Source of the DNA: Uranotaenia lowii
Lineage: Eukaryota; Arthropoda; Insecta; Diptera; Culicidae
Length of the DNA: 64,000 nucleotides
Assembly: GCF_029784155.1 (NCBI RefSeq)
Contig: NC_073692.1
Coordinates: 159,369,582 to 159,433,581, forward strand
Reading direction: 5' to 3'
Below the pieces are notes generated by a model, which did not search any database, was not told the origin of the DNA, and worked only from the letters and a program-made list of their open reading frames with translations. A program made the translations under genes and the position numbers. Shown one piece after another: positions 1 through 11,470 of the stretch (the first letter of the stretch is position 1; every line of letters starts with the position of its first letter).

Positions 1-939
1 AAATCCAAAAATGAAATTTTCAAAAATAAGTAAAAATATTTGAGAAATTTCTGAAATTAAAAAAACTGTAAAACATTGCAAAAATCATTTTATAATGATA
101 TTTTTAAATCAATTATCAAAAATTATAACAGTATTCTATTTGTTTACTTTTTCCGAATCTGTCAATCTCGGGAGTTTTGACGAACTGAAACTAAAAATTT
201 AAAGCATATTAAATTGAAATCATGATATTTTTTACAGAAAAATCAAATTATAATGCAGGCCCTATCAAGTTTGTTAGATGAAATAAATCTCTTTTTAGTC
301 TTTTTTTATTAAGGTCGGAAAAAATTTAAATGATAACTTTAAAAAATTAAAAAAATAGAATAAATATTTTTGATTAATTGTTTTTCAAAAGAGAATTTTT
401 ATGCAAAATATTATTGCTTGATTTAATGAAGTATAAGAAACAAATTCAGAATTATTGTTTATTTCCATGTTTGTTATTAAATCAGTAATCAGTAATAATT
501 GATTTCACTCAAATTCGATTCATGTTTATACTTATAAACTCCACATCACCAGAAGAAAAGGTGATGGATAAATTCTCACAAATGATTTGAAACCAAAATT
601 TTCCAAATAAATCAGTGAATCAAAGGCACTAAGATTTCCATTCCTCTGTGTTATCAATTAAATTATATAAATAAGTTTTTAAAATTATGAGACGTTTACA
701 TTCGAAAAATTCCTTCAAAACTATTAAAAATACAATCATTTGTACCTTCATATTTTGATCAAATTTCAAAAATATTTACCGAATTTTAAAACAAAGTTTT
801 TGTATTTCCAAATTAATCTACTACCTATTAAATTCCTAGTAAATTTGTCGTTGTTTTTCAATTCTGAATTTTTGGTTCTGATAACATAATTTTCTAAAAT
901 AAAAAATAAAAAATCATGAAACGAAGATTTAAATTTAAA
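1..939. other. AT-rich non-coding DNA
   Basis: Strongly AT-rich sequence with many homopolymer A and T runs. I see no convincing coding region, RNA gene or repeat structure. The short open frames here have no recognisable motif and biased Lys/Asn/Phe/Leu composition expected of AT-rich non-coding DNA. Confidence 0.6.
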
Positions 940-2146
940 GAGAGAGTGAGAGGATACTTGATCCCTGGGGATACTTGATTCCCTCGCCATATCTCGAAAC
1001 AGGAATGTCTCACATATTTGAAATGTTCTAGAAAAATGTGCCAAATAGAACAAAACATCAATGCTATTATCTCAACAAATTTTTTAAATTTTATTTTTCG
1101 TGTTTTTAAACTTTGTTTGAAAAATTTAGCAAAATGTGATTATAAGATCTTTTTTTATCACATGTTTCTCATATGAAAAAAGTAATTTAAAAATAGCTAT
1201 TCCTATATGTCAATCGTTAGAGTATAATATGAATTTCATAATGATATATTTTCGAAGTAAAAGAAAACTCTAAATTTTTTTAAAGATTAAGTTATCAAAT
1301 GTTTGTTATGGGTATAATTGATCCCTAGAGCAATTTTGGAAATATTCACTGATTTAAAAGATTTTTCATATTTTGTACGAATTTCTAAAATTATTAATTT
1401 TATGTCAACATAAATTTAGGATTTTAAACTTTGCTTTAGAAAATCACGCAACATTAGATTTTTGCGCCCATTTCTTCATGAATTTTCAAAAAAAATATGC
1501 TGTTTCCATCACAGAAAACCATCACAGAATTTCTGGGTAAAATCACAGAAAGTCAGAATTTTATTTAAATACAAAATTTTTTTTCGGCAACCTTGCCCTA
1601 GAGTCCAAAAAGACAAATTTTCTTCTGAATGGATCGTGATCATCGATTATCATGAAATTACTTATATCTGTCCCAAAAACTAATGTTTATTCAGAAATTA
1701 TCTGTTAAAAAGGACTAAAAATACAGTATTCATCTAAATACCAGAAAATTGCGCCTTAAAGTATGGAATGATTTGAGGCTAGTACACAAACTTTTAGAAT
1801 TCTCTTTGTCTGATACTTACAAACTGTGAAATGAGAACTAATATGGCAAAAAAATCCAACGTACTTTTTATCTTGGGATTTTCCTAGATTTTTGCCCAGG
1901 GTCAGGGCACCCTGAATTAACGATCAAGTCTTCTTTAGTGAAGGATCAAGTATCCTGTAATTTAAAAAGCATCACGAAAATGCTTCTAGTTCATCTACGA
2001 GTATATGTATCGTTCTAACTTTTGGAGCATATAAATTTGAAATTACACGCTGTCAGAAAATGCAAAGGACGGCGAGTTGCTAAATTTTCCCAAAAAAATA
2101 TGATGAAAATAAGAAAAGGGGTTCAAGTGTCCTCATTATCCCCTAT
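940..2146. mobile_element. Old terminal-inverted-repeat element (GAGGAYACTTGAWCCC family)
   Basis: The left end reads GAGGATACTTGATCCC (about 951-966) and the right end, on the other strand, reads GAGGACACTTGAACCC (about 2119-2136), so the ends are inverted copies. The same word recurs inside: GGATACTTGATTCCC near 968-984, GGTATAATTGATCCC near 1310-1325, and the inverted GGATCAAGTATCC near 1943-1955. This matches the design of several other elements in the window, where the terminal word is repeated inside. No transposase. The exact ends and target duplication are degraded, so the limits are approximate. DNA that follows up to 2511 shows nothing else I can name. Confidence 0.4.
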
Positions 2147-3609
2147 AGTTTAAACGTTTCACTTATTTTTATTTTTTTTTAATCTTCTTTTTGAAATGAA
2201 CATGATTTTCAATTATTCAAGATGATAATGTGCTTTCAATATTTATAGTAAAACTTGAAATTCCTTATTTTATTTACATCAGTTTCTTCAATTAAAGATT
2301 CAAGAAATCAATTTTCCCAACTTGTATTTTGTCAGTTTATGCTTTCAATGATTGAACATGAAAAGTTCTTATTGTGAACCTCAAAAATGAACTTTTTTTT
2401 TCTTTTATTTTGATAACTGTAAGATTTGAATGGTAAAAATGATTCTTTCTCAGACTTCCAAATAAAAATCAATGAAGAGAATAATTACCGTAGTTTAAGT
2501 TTATTTTTTAACGAGCTGACCCGGTCTGCTTTGCTAACCCTGACATGGAGTTTGTAAAAATAATTAAAGTTAAATTAAATTTGAATAAAATTTTAGCATT
2601 ATTCAAATGGAACCTATTTTACCTATTCTAAATGGCATCTGAGCTTCTAGATTATCTTGAGTCTCAGCTTAACTTAAACGTTTGAAGGTTGAAGGAGCCA
2701 CAATAGGAGGGATCATCAAAACTATAAATAATCGCTTTAATTTAAAAAACAAAATCCCCCTTTGAAAGAGGGAGAATTTTTAAATACAGGCAAATTTGCC
2801 CCTAATCAAAAAGTGCGAAAACACTCAGACATTGATTTTGTTAAACAACATGTACTTTTTTATACAATTAATCATCTAATTTGGTGAAAAATTATTTGGT
2901 CAAAAATTCAATAGGTCATCGTCAGTTGTGTCGAAACGCTTACTTTTATCAATTTTTAACAAAAAAAATCCGTCTAGGATCTTATCATATTTTTGTTATT
3001 TTAATAAAAAAAAAATTATAGAATCCATTCCAGGTCTTAAAAACGGCTACATACCAAACTTAATGTTGAACGGTTCAATAGTTTCCGAAAATTGTTCAAA
3101 TTGAGTCATAATTCTATTAATTTTGTATGGAACCCTCCCCCCCCCCTCCTTATTTTAATTTGGCTTGGTTTGAAAGTGTTCTAGAAACTTTTTTGGGTTC
3201 CAAAATGGTTACATACCAAATTCCACGTTGATCGGTTCATTAGTTTTGGAAAATTGTTAGAGTTGTGTACATGGCCGTAGGAAAGGGGGGGGCGGGGGGT
3301 TGGGGGATTTTTGGGAAAATTTTAAAACAATATGCCCTTATTTAGCAAGGTTTTAGGATAAAATTGCCTGGATTTGCGCAGCCTTGATACTTGCGGAAAA
3401 TTTCTAGTAAGTATCCAGTTTATTGTTCTTGATTTTAAGTTTGGATCATCATTGGTATTGAATCCTGCTTCGAACCTTGATGTTGCATCTCAATCTAAAA
3501 TGGTATGGATTTTTCATATTCAAAACAAATAATTTCGGAATATGAAAATAAAATATTTAAAATTCAAACTATTTTTTAAGATTTGGATCTGAAATTTTTA
3601 TTCTATGTA

Positions 3610-5011
3610 CATTAGGGTGGCCCAAAATTGTACTATGTCTGGGATTTTGGGGGCTCAAGCTCCAAATGATAGCTTTGGGTGTAAGAAACAATATTTTATA
3701 TGGCGACGACTCAGAAAAATGATGTTTAGAGGTCGCACTGGTTCGATTTTTGGAAAAAGGCCATTTTTTCGTCATTTTGTCCTAGTAACATTTTCAGATC
3801 TTGAAAAAGTATTAAACATGTGCCTCTAATATTTTTAAAATTTTCTTTATAATATGAGTTTTAAACTAAAAATTTATTGGGACTGTTTTGGACTCTCAAT
3901 TTGTATGTATGATTTTTAAATTACGAAATACTATGAATTTTTGTGAAAAAAAATTTACAATTCATAAAAAAAGTGTACTTTGGATTAACATTTTCAATCA
4001 ACATTGAACTCAAAAGTTGCGCAACGTTATGATGTGCAACTTTGCAGAAGAAAGTGTATAGCTATGATTTGTCGTTTCAAAGTAATTCAAGTTTCACTGT
4101 GGAAAAAAGTCACAATTTTCAAATTTTTGCTAAGAATTGCTCTATATTATGATGTGGATGAGTTTCGAGCAATCTGAGAACAAAATAAACTCGTGATATC
4201 AAATTTTTTTCATCCTTTTATCGATCCTTAAATCACCAGAAAGAACCATTCCAAGTTTCTAGATTTTTTATTGATTGAAGGTCGTGTTACCCATACTTGG
4301 GTGACGGTTTGGTGAATGTTTTATGGCTACAATCACTAAATAAATTTAAAATAAAAATCCAGAAACTAGCCATGGTTGTTTCTGCTGATTGAAGGATCGA
4401 TAAAAGGATGAAAAAATTTGAAATTAGGAATTTACTTGGTTCTCAGATTGCTCTAAATTCATCCACATTATAATATATATCAATTCTTAGCAAAAATTTA
4501 TAAATTGTGACTTTTTTCCACAGTGAAACTTGAAATTCTTTGAAACGACAAACCATAGCTATACACTTTCTTCTGCAAAGTTGCACATCATAATGTTGCG
4601 CAACTTTTGAGTTCAATGTTGATTGAAAATGTTAATCCAAAGTACAATTTTTTGTGAATTGTAAATTTTTTTTTCACAAAAATTCATAGTACTTCGTAAT
4701 TTAAAAAATCATACAAACAAATTGAGAGTCCAAAACAGTCCCAATAAATTTTTAGTTTAAAACTCATATTATAAAGAAAATTTAAAAAATATTAGAAGCA
4801 CATGTTTAATACTTTTTCAAGATCCTAAAATGTTACTAGGACAAAATGACGAAAAAATGGCCTTTTTCCAAAAATCGAACCAGTGCGACCTCTAAACATC
4901 ATTTTTCTGAGTCGCCGCCATATAAAATATTGTTTCTTACACCCAAAGCTATCATTTGGAGCTTGAGCCCCCAAAATCCCAGACATAGTACAATTTTGGG
5001 CCACCCTAATG
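3610..5011. mobile_element. Long palindromic (fold-back) element, CATTAGGGTGGCCCAAA ends
   Basis: Two arms of about 650-700 bp, nearly identical as inverted copies, meet around 4310 with a short asymmetric loop (about 4265-4365). The ends are CATTAGGGTGGCCCAAA and its exact complement, flanked on both sides by TA (3608-3609 and 5012-5013), consistent with a TA target duplication. By eye only a few mismatches separate the arms. Identical short open frames appear in both arms only because the arms are copies; they are not genes. Its TIR is almost the same as that of the element at 24780-25567, so the two form one family. It sits inside the Helitron at 2512-6577. Confidence 0.85.
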
Positions 5012-5832
5012 TACATTCATATGTAGAGTTAAAACATAGGAAATTTTCATGAGTCCAGAATTGAAAAATGTGAAACAATTTCATCATCCACAATATTATT
5101 TAAATTTTCAAGTTGAACTTACGAATAAATAATTGAAAAAAAAATCATATTGAAAACCTTAAATTCAGAATAAAATAAAAGAATTCTGGTCAAAAATTCT
5201 GATACAAATGTCGCTTTTTGGTTTCAAATTCATAGGATTTCTTATCGGGAATTAAGATTCAGGTTTTGAATTTGGGTTCAAAATGCAGAATTCAGACTTG
5301 AAACTAAAATCCAAGGTTTGTATATAAATTTAGCTGAAATTTATGTTCTATGATCAATATTAAATTATCGATGTTAAAATTTCATTTAGGATTCGAATTG
5401 AAGGCGAACGAATTTTCACATCTGTGATTTCTGATTCAAAATTAAAATTTGAAACTCATCAAAGCCAGATTGGAAACATAAACCTGGTTAAAATCACATA
5501 TAAAAAATAAGATTTCAATTTTGAAAACTTTAATTACAGGATTTTGATCTTAAAGTAGAGAATAATAAATGATAATTTGATAATTTTCGAACTTGTGTTT
5601 TATCCTTTGGCAAAAATTCAGCTGGAAATTTTATTTAAAAATATTTACATATGTTGCAGATTTTTCAAAATGAAAGGTTCTAACTTAGTCTTAGATTATG
5701 TTCGATTTTTCAATAGTCGAAAATAAACCTTATATGAACCGTAAACCTTATTTTTACTTTTATTTCTGAATATTTTATACATTTTCACCCATGCTTGAAA
5801 AGGTTATGCTTATGGTTTTTTTTAATATGAAG

Positions 5833-6002
5833 CGTTTCTACATCATTGTGCCATTCGCGACTTTAATCAAAGATGCAGTTGGCGCACCAGTAATTGAAAA
5901 TCCTATCTGGAACAACTGTGATCGTTGTGTACTCTTGGGCTCGAACTCACGGTTATCAGCTCAGGAGGCATTTGATTTTCCAACTGAGCTACAAGTCCCC
6001 AT
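5833..6002 (-). mobile_element. tRNA-derived SINE (family copy 1)
   Basis: On the minus strand this reads as a tRNA-like head with box A (TAGCTCAGTTGG-like) and box B (GTTCGAGCCC), then a body whose 3' part carries 'gcgaatggcacaatgatgtagaaacg'-type sequence. It matches the copies at 7949-8134, 14757-14948 and 24585-24667. This is the most diverged of the four. Box A and box B are internal RNA polymerase III promoter elements. I see no clean target duplication. Confidence 0.65.
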
Positions 6003-6577
6003 ATTTTTTTAAAGCTTCATGAAAAAAATTGACTACTCCTAGGACTTATTTTTGAAAATAAATTACTTTTAATGCAAAATAACTTTAACAAGAATTATTT
6101 GAACTTAGTACATAAAAAAATTTCGCTTGTATATGCATTGTTCAAGCAAAAATGTTATTGAAAAAAAATGTCAATCAAACCCCCCCCCCCCCCCTCCATA
6201 GGCCGGTTCTTCCTACGGCCTTGATTGTGTAATATTTTTTTCAAATTTGTATGGGAGCAACCCCTTTCTTAATTTAAAGGGATTTGAAAATATTATAGAA
6301 ACTATTCCCGGTCTTCAAAATGGTTACATACCAAATTTCACGTTGATCGCTTCAGTTGTTTCCGGAAATGGTTCGAATTGTGTTATATTTTTATTATTTT
6401 AGTATGGGAGCCATCACCCCCCCCCCCCCCTCCTTTAAGTAAGAACGGTTTGAAAGTATTTTACTAACCATCTCCGACCCCAAAATTATTTACATATCAA
6501 ATTTGAAATTGATTGATTCAGTGGTTTTCGAGTCTTTTGGGAACAGACAGACAAACATTCATTTTTATGAGTTTAGA

Positions 6578-7937
6578 TTTATTGTCTTTATCTGTAAAAA
6601 GTGATGTTCCTATTAGTAAGAACATCTTAGGGTTATGAAATTTTATAGACGAATGTTAGAAGAAATGAAAGATGGTGATGGCGTCCACTAAAAAGGACAT
6701 CACTTTTCATCGATGAGGCCGATAAATTAAATTAAAATCAATCATCAACTATGTATTTTAAATAATGTTACAATAAATTGATATTTTTTTCCATTCGAAA
6801 ACTCATATTTTTAATCGTGATTGAATAGATACATTTTCAAACTCAAGATTCTTTCAACCCTTGAAGTGAAAATAGAGAAATTAAATGTAAATTCAGATGA
6901 TAAATAATCAACAACTGTTATCATTTTGCTGAACAATTTTCTATCAAGGTAAATTTTTAACCTGTTCTTTAAATTGATTTCAAATTCGGAACAACTTTCA
7001 TTTTTCATCTGCGCAGAAAATCTTAGCATTACATTTAAAATAAAATTTGCTTCCTTAGGTCAGTTTGTTGCTATTTTACATGACTTTTGTATAATACGAA
7101 TGTTCACAAAAAAAACTAATTATGTATTATTGTTTTTTTGGTAAAAAAAATTATGATAAAATATAACTTAAAAAAATTATTTCGAGCTAAACTTCACCTG
7201 TTGTCCCCAATTCTAAATATATTTGTAATATAAGAATAACTCTAACCTATCAGTTTGATATGAAATCTAACAATTAAAAATGAATGGCACATAAAAAAGT
7301 AAAACTTTTGGCTCAATTAAAATATTGCAGATAGTGTTATTTTGTAATTTATTGTTGGAATAAGGTGCAAACTTATTTAAAAAAAACGGTTCAGAAATTT
7401 TTATACAAGTGAACCGTTTTGAAATGTTTCATATTCAAATTTATTAGAAGTAAATTGTTAAAATTCTGATTTTAATCAAATTTCAAATTTCAAATTATAA
7501 AACAAGACTGCTTTAAATTTATTCTCAAACAAATTTGTCATTTTGTATTATATGTTCATGACTTATTTTACTTTTTATGAATCGTAGCAGTAATATTTAG
7601 GATTTTTTTTTCAGTTTACATATGTGATGATCATAAGTAGATAAATGGTTTTAGAAATCAGTTACCTTATTAATTGTTTATTATTGGTATTGATATTATT
7701 TCCAGCTGAATTTGAGTTTTGAAACCATCCCCAAACATTTAAATAGTTTTTCTAAGTGAAGCACACTTATTGTAAGCGGAAAACGATATATCTCGTAGTT
7801 GGTCCGCAATTTTGATTATCCTTCTAAATCTGTAGAAATAACAGCGTTCCTCAAATATCTCAAACGTGAATCCAAAAGGAATTATTTCGTTCTATCTCTA
7901 GAAAAAAAAATTAGTGAAGGATGCAAAATTTCTATGT
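6578..7937. other. AT-rich non-coding DNA
   Basis: No coding region, RNA gene or repeat boundary that I can support. Composition is similar to the first kilobase of the window. Confidence 0.5.
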
Positions 7938-7948
7938 CGATCAGAGTT
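7938..7948. repeat. SINE target-site duplication, left copy
   Basis: CGATCAGAGTT, repeated exactly at 8135-8145 on the other side of the SINE. Duplications of this length are produced by LINE-driven retroposition. Confidence 0.85.
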
Positions 7949-8134
7949 TTTTTTGTTTCGATTATAGTCGTTTTACCATCTTTATTGCATTCGCGACTTT
8001 ATCAACGTTGCAGTTGGCGGATCGTTATTGAAAAACTATCCGGTACAACTGGATTCGATGTTTACTCTTGGGCTCGAACTCGCGGACATCAGCTCAGGAG
8101 ACAACAGACTTGCCAACTGAGCTATATCACAAGC
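7949..8134 (-). mobile_element. tRNA-derived SINE (family copy 2), intact with 11-bp TSD
   Basis: Minus-strand SINE of 186 bp. The 5' head is tRNA-like: box A TAGCTCAGTTGG and box B GTTCGAGCCC lie at the usual spacing. The body continues through 'gttattgaaa'-type sequence (on the plus strand) to an A-rich 3' tail that appears as a T-rich run at 7949. Exact 11-bp repeats CGATCAGAGTT flank it (7938-7948 and 8135-8145), so both ends are defined. Mobilisation would need an autonomous LINE; I cannot tell which one. An apparent 132-codon open frame runs through the element and is not a gene. Confidence 0.85.
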
Positions 8135-8145
8135 CGATCAGAGTT
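8135..8145. repeat. SINE target-site duplication, right copy
   Basis: CGATCAGAGTT, the partner of 7938-7948. Confidence 0.85.
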
Positions 8146-11100
8146 AACTTTAACTAAAAATTTCGTTGAAACGTGCATTGCGCCAAATATAATTTGATTG
8201 AAAAAACACTTCTGGCAGCTTGGCCGGTGATTGTTTGCAGGTGGATTGAAACAAAAAATAATAGAAGTAAAAAAATTAAATAAAAAATTGTGCTATTTCT
8301 ACATACACACGCACGCGTGTTGTGATAAGAAAGGAAGGGACGTGAAAACGATTTTAAATTGTTTTCTCCAGACATACGCAACTGGGAGGTTAATGCCAGC
8401 GGTTGCAAATCGAATCATCGACTCTAGCTTTCACAATGACGTTGGAATATTGAGAACTCATGATTGGAGTAAAGGCTGAATTCAGGGTGTAGTTTTAAGT
8501 AGTGTAACATCTTGTTTAGTGTTTCCGACCTCTCTTGAAAGGGGGGATTAACTTGAAAAGACATTTAGAAATTAATTTATTAGATGCTGATTGTTCAAAG
8601 GATTTTTCTGAAAGAAAATCTTGAAACAGAAGCATTATTCTCAATTTTCATTGGATGCTTATCCCAATATCTTATGAAAAAAAAGAACTAGTGTGAAGTA
8701 ACCTTAAAATTTCGATTCTGTTTTTAAAACAGAATTACTTACCAGTTTCATTTTTATCAACCTCACAGAATGCCAAAATTCAGCAACTTTTTGAATAATT
8801 TATGAACTTACAATTTTAGGAATTCTGATATCCTGATAACTGAAATTCAATAATTGTCTGATAGCAATCAGCTATCAATTCAATCGGTGTATAGCTTTTG
8901 CTCCAGATTTCCAGAGGCTGGCGTACAATTTGACAGGAGTTGAAATATCGAAAATGCAAATCACGTGCAAAGCTGTGGCAACAACACTCTACCAGTTCAA
9001 TTTCTCAGCTTCTTGGAATGGCGCCATAATTAATTAAACACACTTACTCGAACGTGTCAGCCTCAAAGTTGTGACATGTGATCAGATAAACTGTGCTTTG
9101 TACTCAATGAAGTTGTAGTTTGTTGAATCGTCGAAATATTTTCGTTTCCTGGGAAAACTTAATTCTCTTTGAATTTTGAACGCTTGTCCTTAAAACCAAA
9201 TACACTAAATGCAACTTCTGTTCAGAAGACCAGTTTTAATTGGCAAGCCGAGGTACTTCGGAGCTATAATTTTCTTAAAACATTTAACTATGCGCATAGC
9301 TTCCATAAAACCGTCCTTGACATTCACAGGGCGAAAGTTGATAATCCTTCAACACAAAGACGCATCTCCCTTGTTTCCTCAAACCAAAAAATGTCAGTTA
9401 AATTGCTAGCTGCTAAGGATTTTCGTCTTGATGCTGTATACTTAGAATAAGGTGTGTCATGGTTTAGAAAAACGGTTATTTCACTTGGCTTTCTGCAAAA
9501 AGAATAAGTGTCTCCCAAAATTTATTTTAATGTTATTGAACCATACAAGGCATCATAATTTTCAGAATTTCATTCCAATGACACGCTTTGGCGAGCAACG
9601 TTCCTTCCCGTAGGAACTAAAAAGGTGTGAACTGTAACGAAGCACAAGAGTTTCAAGTTTCCACCCCCTAATGAAGGCAGAGGTTCCTTGGCGGCACAAA
9701 ACCAACCCGGGTTCCACTGCACTTCCAAGGATGCTGCCGAGGAGCTGTGCTGCGTTGTGCCGAACCAGAAACTTTTAATCTCCGCAAAGTTGAGACATAA
9801 ATTGATTAATTTCCCCAGAATGCTGGTACCAGCCAAGAATGGAAAGAATGGTTGCGTTCCATGCATCCCTCATCCCATCTACACATACATAGATATTCTT
9901 GTAGATTTTAGAAAATGCAGCTGTGGCTCCCCCAAGCAGCCAAGATTGCAGGCAGCTGCGGGTGAAACTGCTTAGAGCTTGAATTAATTATGCTTTCCCA
10001 TAAAGCCAGCCGGGTCTGGAACGAGATGAGAAATATGGGTTTGAGAAGTAATTATGAAGTAATAATTCTGGCACTCAACATGATAATAGCTGAATTTTTA
10101 TTGTTGTGGAAATATATTAATGGTTGTAATTTCGAAAAAAAATATAAGCTTTTTCGAAAAAAAAAAACATTTTCTGGTGAAAATATATTAATTTGAACGA
10201 GAGATGTTTCGAACAATGGTTTTCGATCAACGGCCGAGTGTCGAATATTTACCTATTCAATTATTCGGCCAAACGAATATTCGGCCGAATATTTGATCGA
10301 ATATTCTGTCAAGTTTTTAATAAAAGTACAAAAGCGATTGTTATAATTTCCTCCTATTTATTTCTTTCATCTTAAAGCCCCGAATATTTTCAACAATCTC
10401 GGATTTTAAAAATATTTTTAATAACTGAAAGAACTTTAGATAACTTGTCGCTTTTAGGAAGCGTTTATCACCAAAGAGAATGGGCTCCTATTCAATCTGG
10501 GAAAAACACTTCGAAACAGGTGCCAAGCAATTCGAAATTGCTTATTCGATATCGAATTAGATGAAAGTAGAAATTAAGCAAGATATCTCCCAAAAAGTTT
10601 TACAAAAGAACGATGAGCCTTGACCTTAAGTATACCACACTTTCTACCACACATTAAGATGTTCAAAACATTATCGACAGTTACAGTAACGATTACAAAA
10701 TAATTCATTTATATACATATTTTTAAAGGTAAGAAAAATGAGATAATTTCATTTCATGTAGAATTCTGGATAAGCAATTATCAATTCAAGCTACAAAAAT
10801 TCATCACGATTGAAATTAAAATCCATATTTTTTTTCTTTTCTTCTAATACTATATAAAAATGCGCAGTTCGAAAGTTGCAGTTTTCATCTTGTCCTTTTG
10901 AGAACTTGGAAGAATCGATACAGGAATGTTTTTTTTAATTGTTGCTTGCCTTGAAATTTTATAAAAGTGAAAGTTCAACACTACATCAATAAAAATTCTC
11001 ACGATATGCAAGCTCTAACAGGAAGATTAATGAGGATTTTTTCAATAAACTAGGCTTTTTTGGTTTTTAATTGAATAGTTTTTTTTCTAATTTTTTTCTT

Positions 11101-11470
11101 TTAAAAGTTTGATATAAAGTGATTCTGTGAACAGTCAGCTTACGTTTGAGTGACATGCACTATTACGATGGAAATTTTATCCTACTTAAGGCTTTAAAAA
11201 TCTTCACTTCGAATTACACAGGTTCACCTGTCATAGACAAAAAACACAAATTATTAAATTTGAAGAATCCTTATTCTTTGTATTCACTTTCTTTGTAATT
11301 GGTTCAAAAAATCTTTTAAGAAGGTACCAAGTCTAGATGGAAAACGAGACATCTTTGATCATTTCTTTAGTAAAATCATTTGTGAGTTGAGCCTTGAGTA
11401 TATGTATTAGTAGTTAGGAGTTTGTCAGGCATAAAAAGTTAAAAGCAATAAGCACAGATCTAAATATGTA
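8146..11470. other. Mostly unique-looking non-coding DNA with a GC-richer island
   Basis: No family of transposon is recognisable here apart from a short low-complexity patch at 10230-10306. About 9540-9990 is clearly richer in G and C than its surroundings and has longer open frames on both strands (for example about 9688-9975 plus and 9570-9866 minus), but none shows a motif I recognise. It may be host single-copy sequence such as an intron, regulatory DNA or an unrecognised exon. I see no splice-site or codon evidence strong enough to call a gene. Confidence 0.4.
10230..10306. repeat. CGAATATTCGGCC self-complementary repeat patch
   Basis: Several overlapping copies of ATTCGGCC / CGAATATT words, such as TTATTCGGCCAAACGAATAT and TTCGGCCGAATATT, packed in about 75 bp. 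Many are self-complementary, so the patch can fold. Possibly the end of a degraded repeat; no partner is visible in this window. Confidence 0.4.

Larger units (their letters stand above)
2512..6577 (-). mobile_element. Non-autonomous Helitron, reverse strand, with nested insertions
   Basis: On the minus strand the element begins TCTAAACTCATAAAAATGAA followed by TGTTTGTCTGTCTGTTC (6577 downward) and ends AGCAAAGCAGACCGGGTCAG plus CTCG (2512). Both ends align with the cleaner Helitron at 19354-21346: the 5' ends share TCTA…AAAATGAA…GTCTGTCTGTTC, and the 3' ends share AGCAAAGCA.ACCGGGTCAGCT. The body holds degenerate units of roughly 100-170 bp with phrases such as 'aaaatggttacataccaaatt' split by C-rich runs (near 3030-3260 and 6240-6550). 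A palindrome (3610-5011) and a SINE (5833-6002) lie inside and account for about 1.6 kb. The terminal CTRR has become CTCG, so this copy is old. No Rep/helicase gene. Confidence 0.6.

Noticed and set aside
3120..3310. C- and G-homopolymer tracts as possible assembly errors or regulatory motifs
   Set aside because: They occur at matching places in the repeat units of the Helitron, so they belong to the element.
3569..5093. Pairs of 60-74 codon open frames with the same protein on both strands
   Set aside because: They are the same sequence in the two arms of a palindromic element and show no codon conservation beyond arm identity.
7799..8197. 132-codon plus-strand open frame
   Set aside because: It crosses a SINE and its target duplication, so it cannot be an ancient gene.
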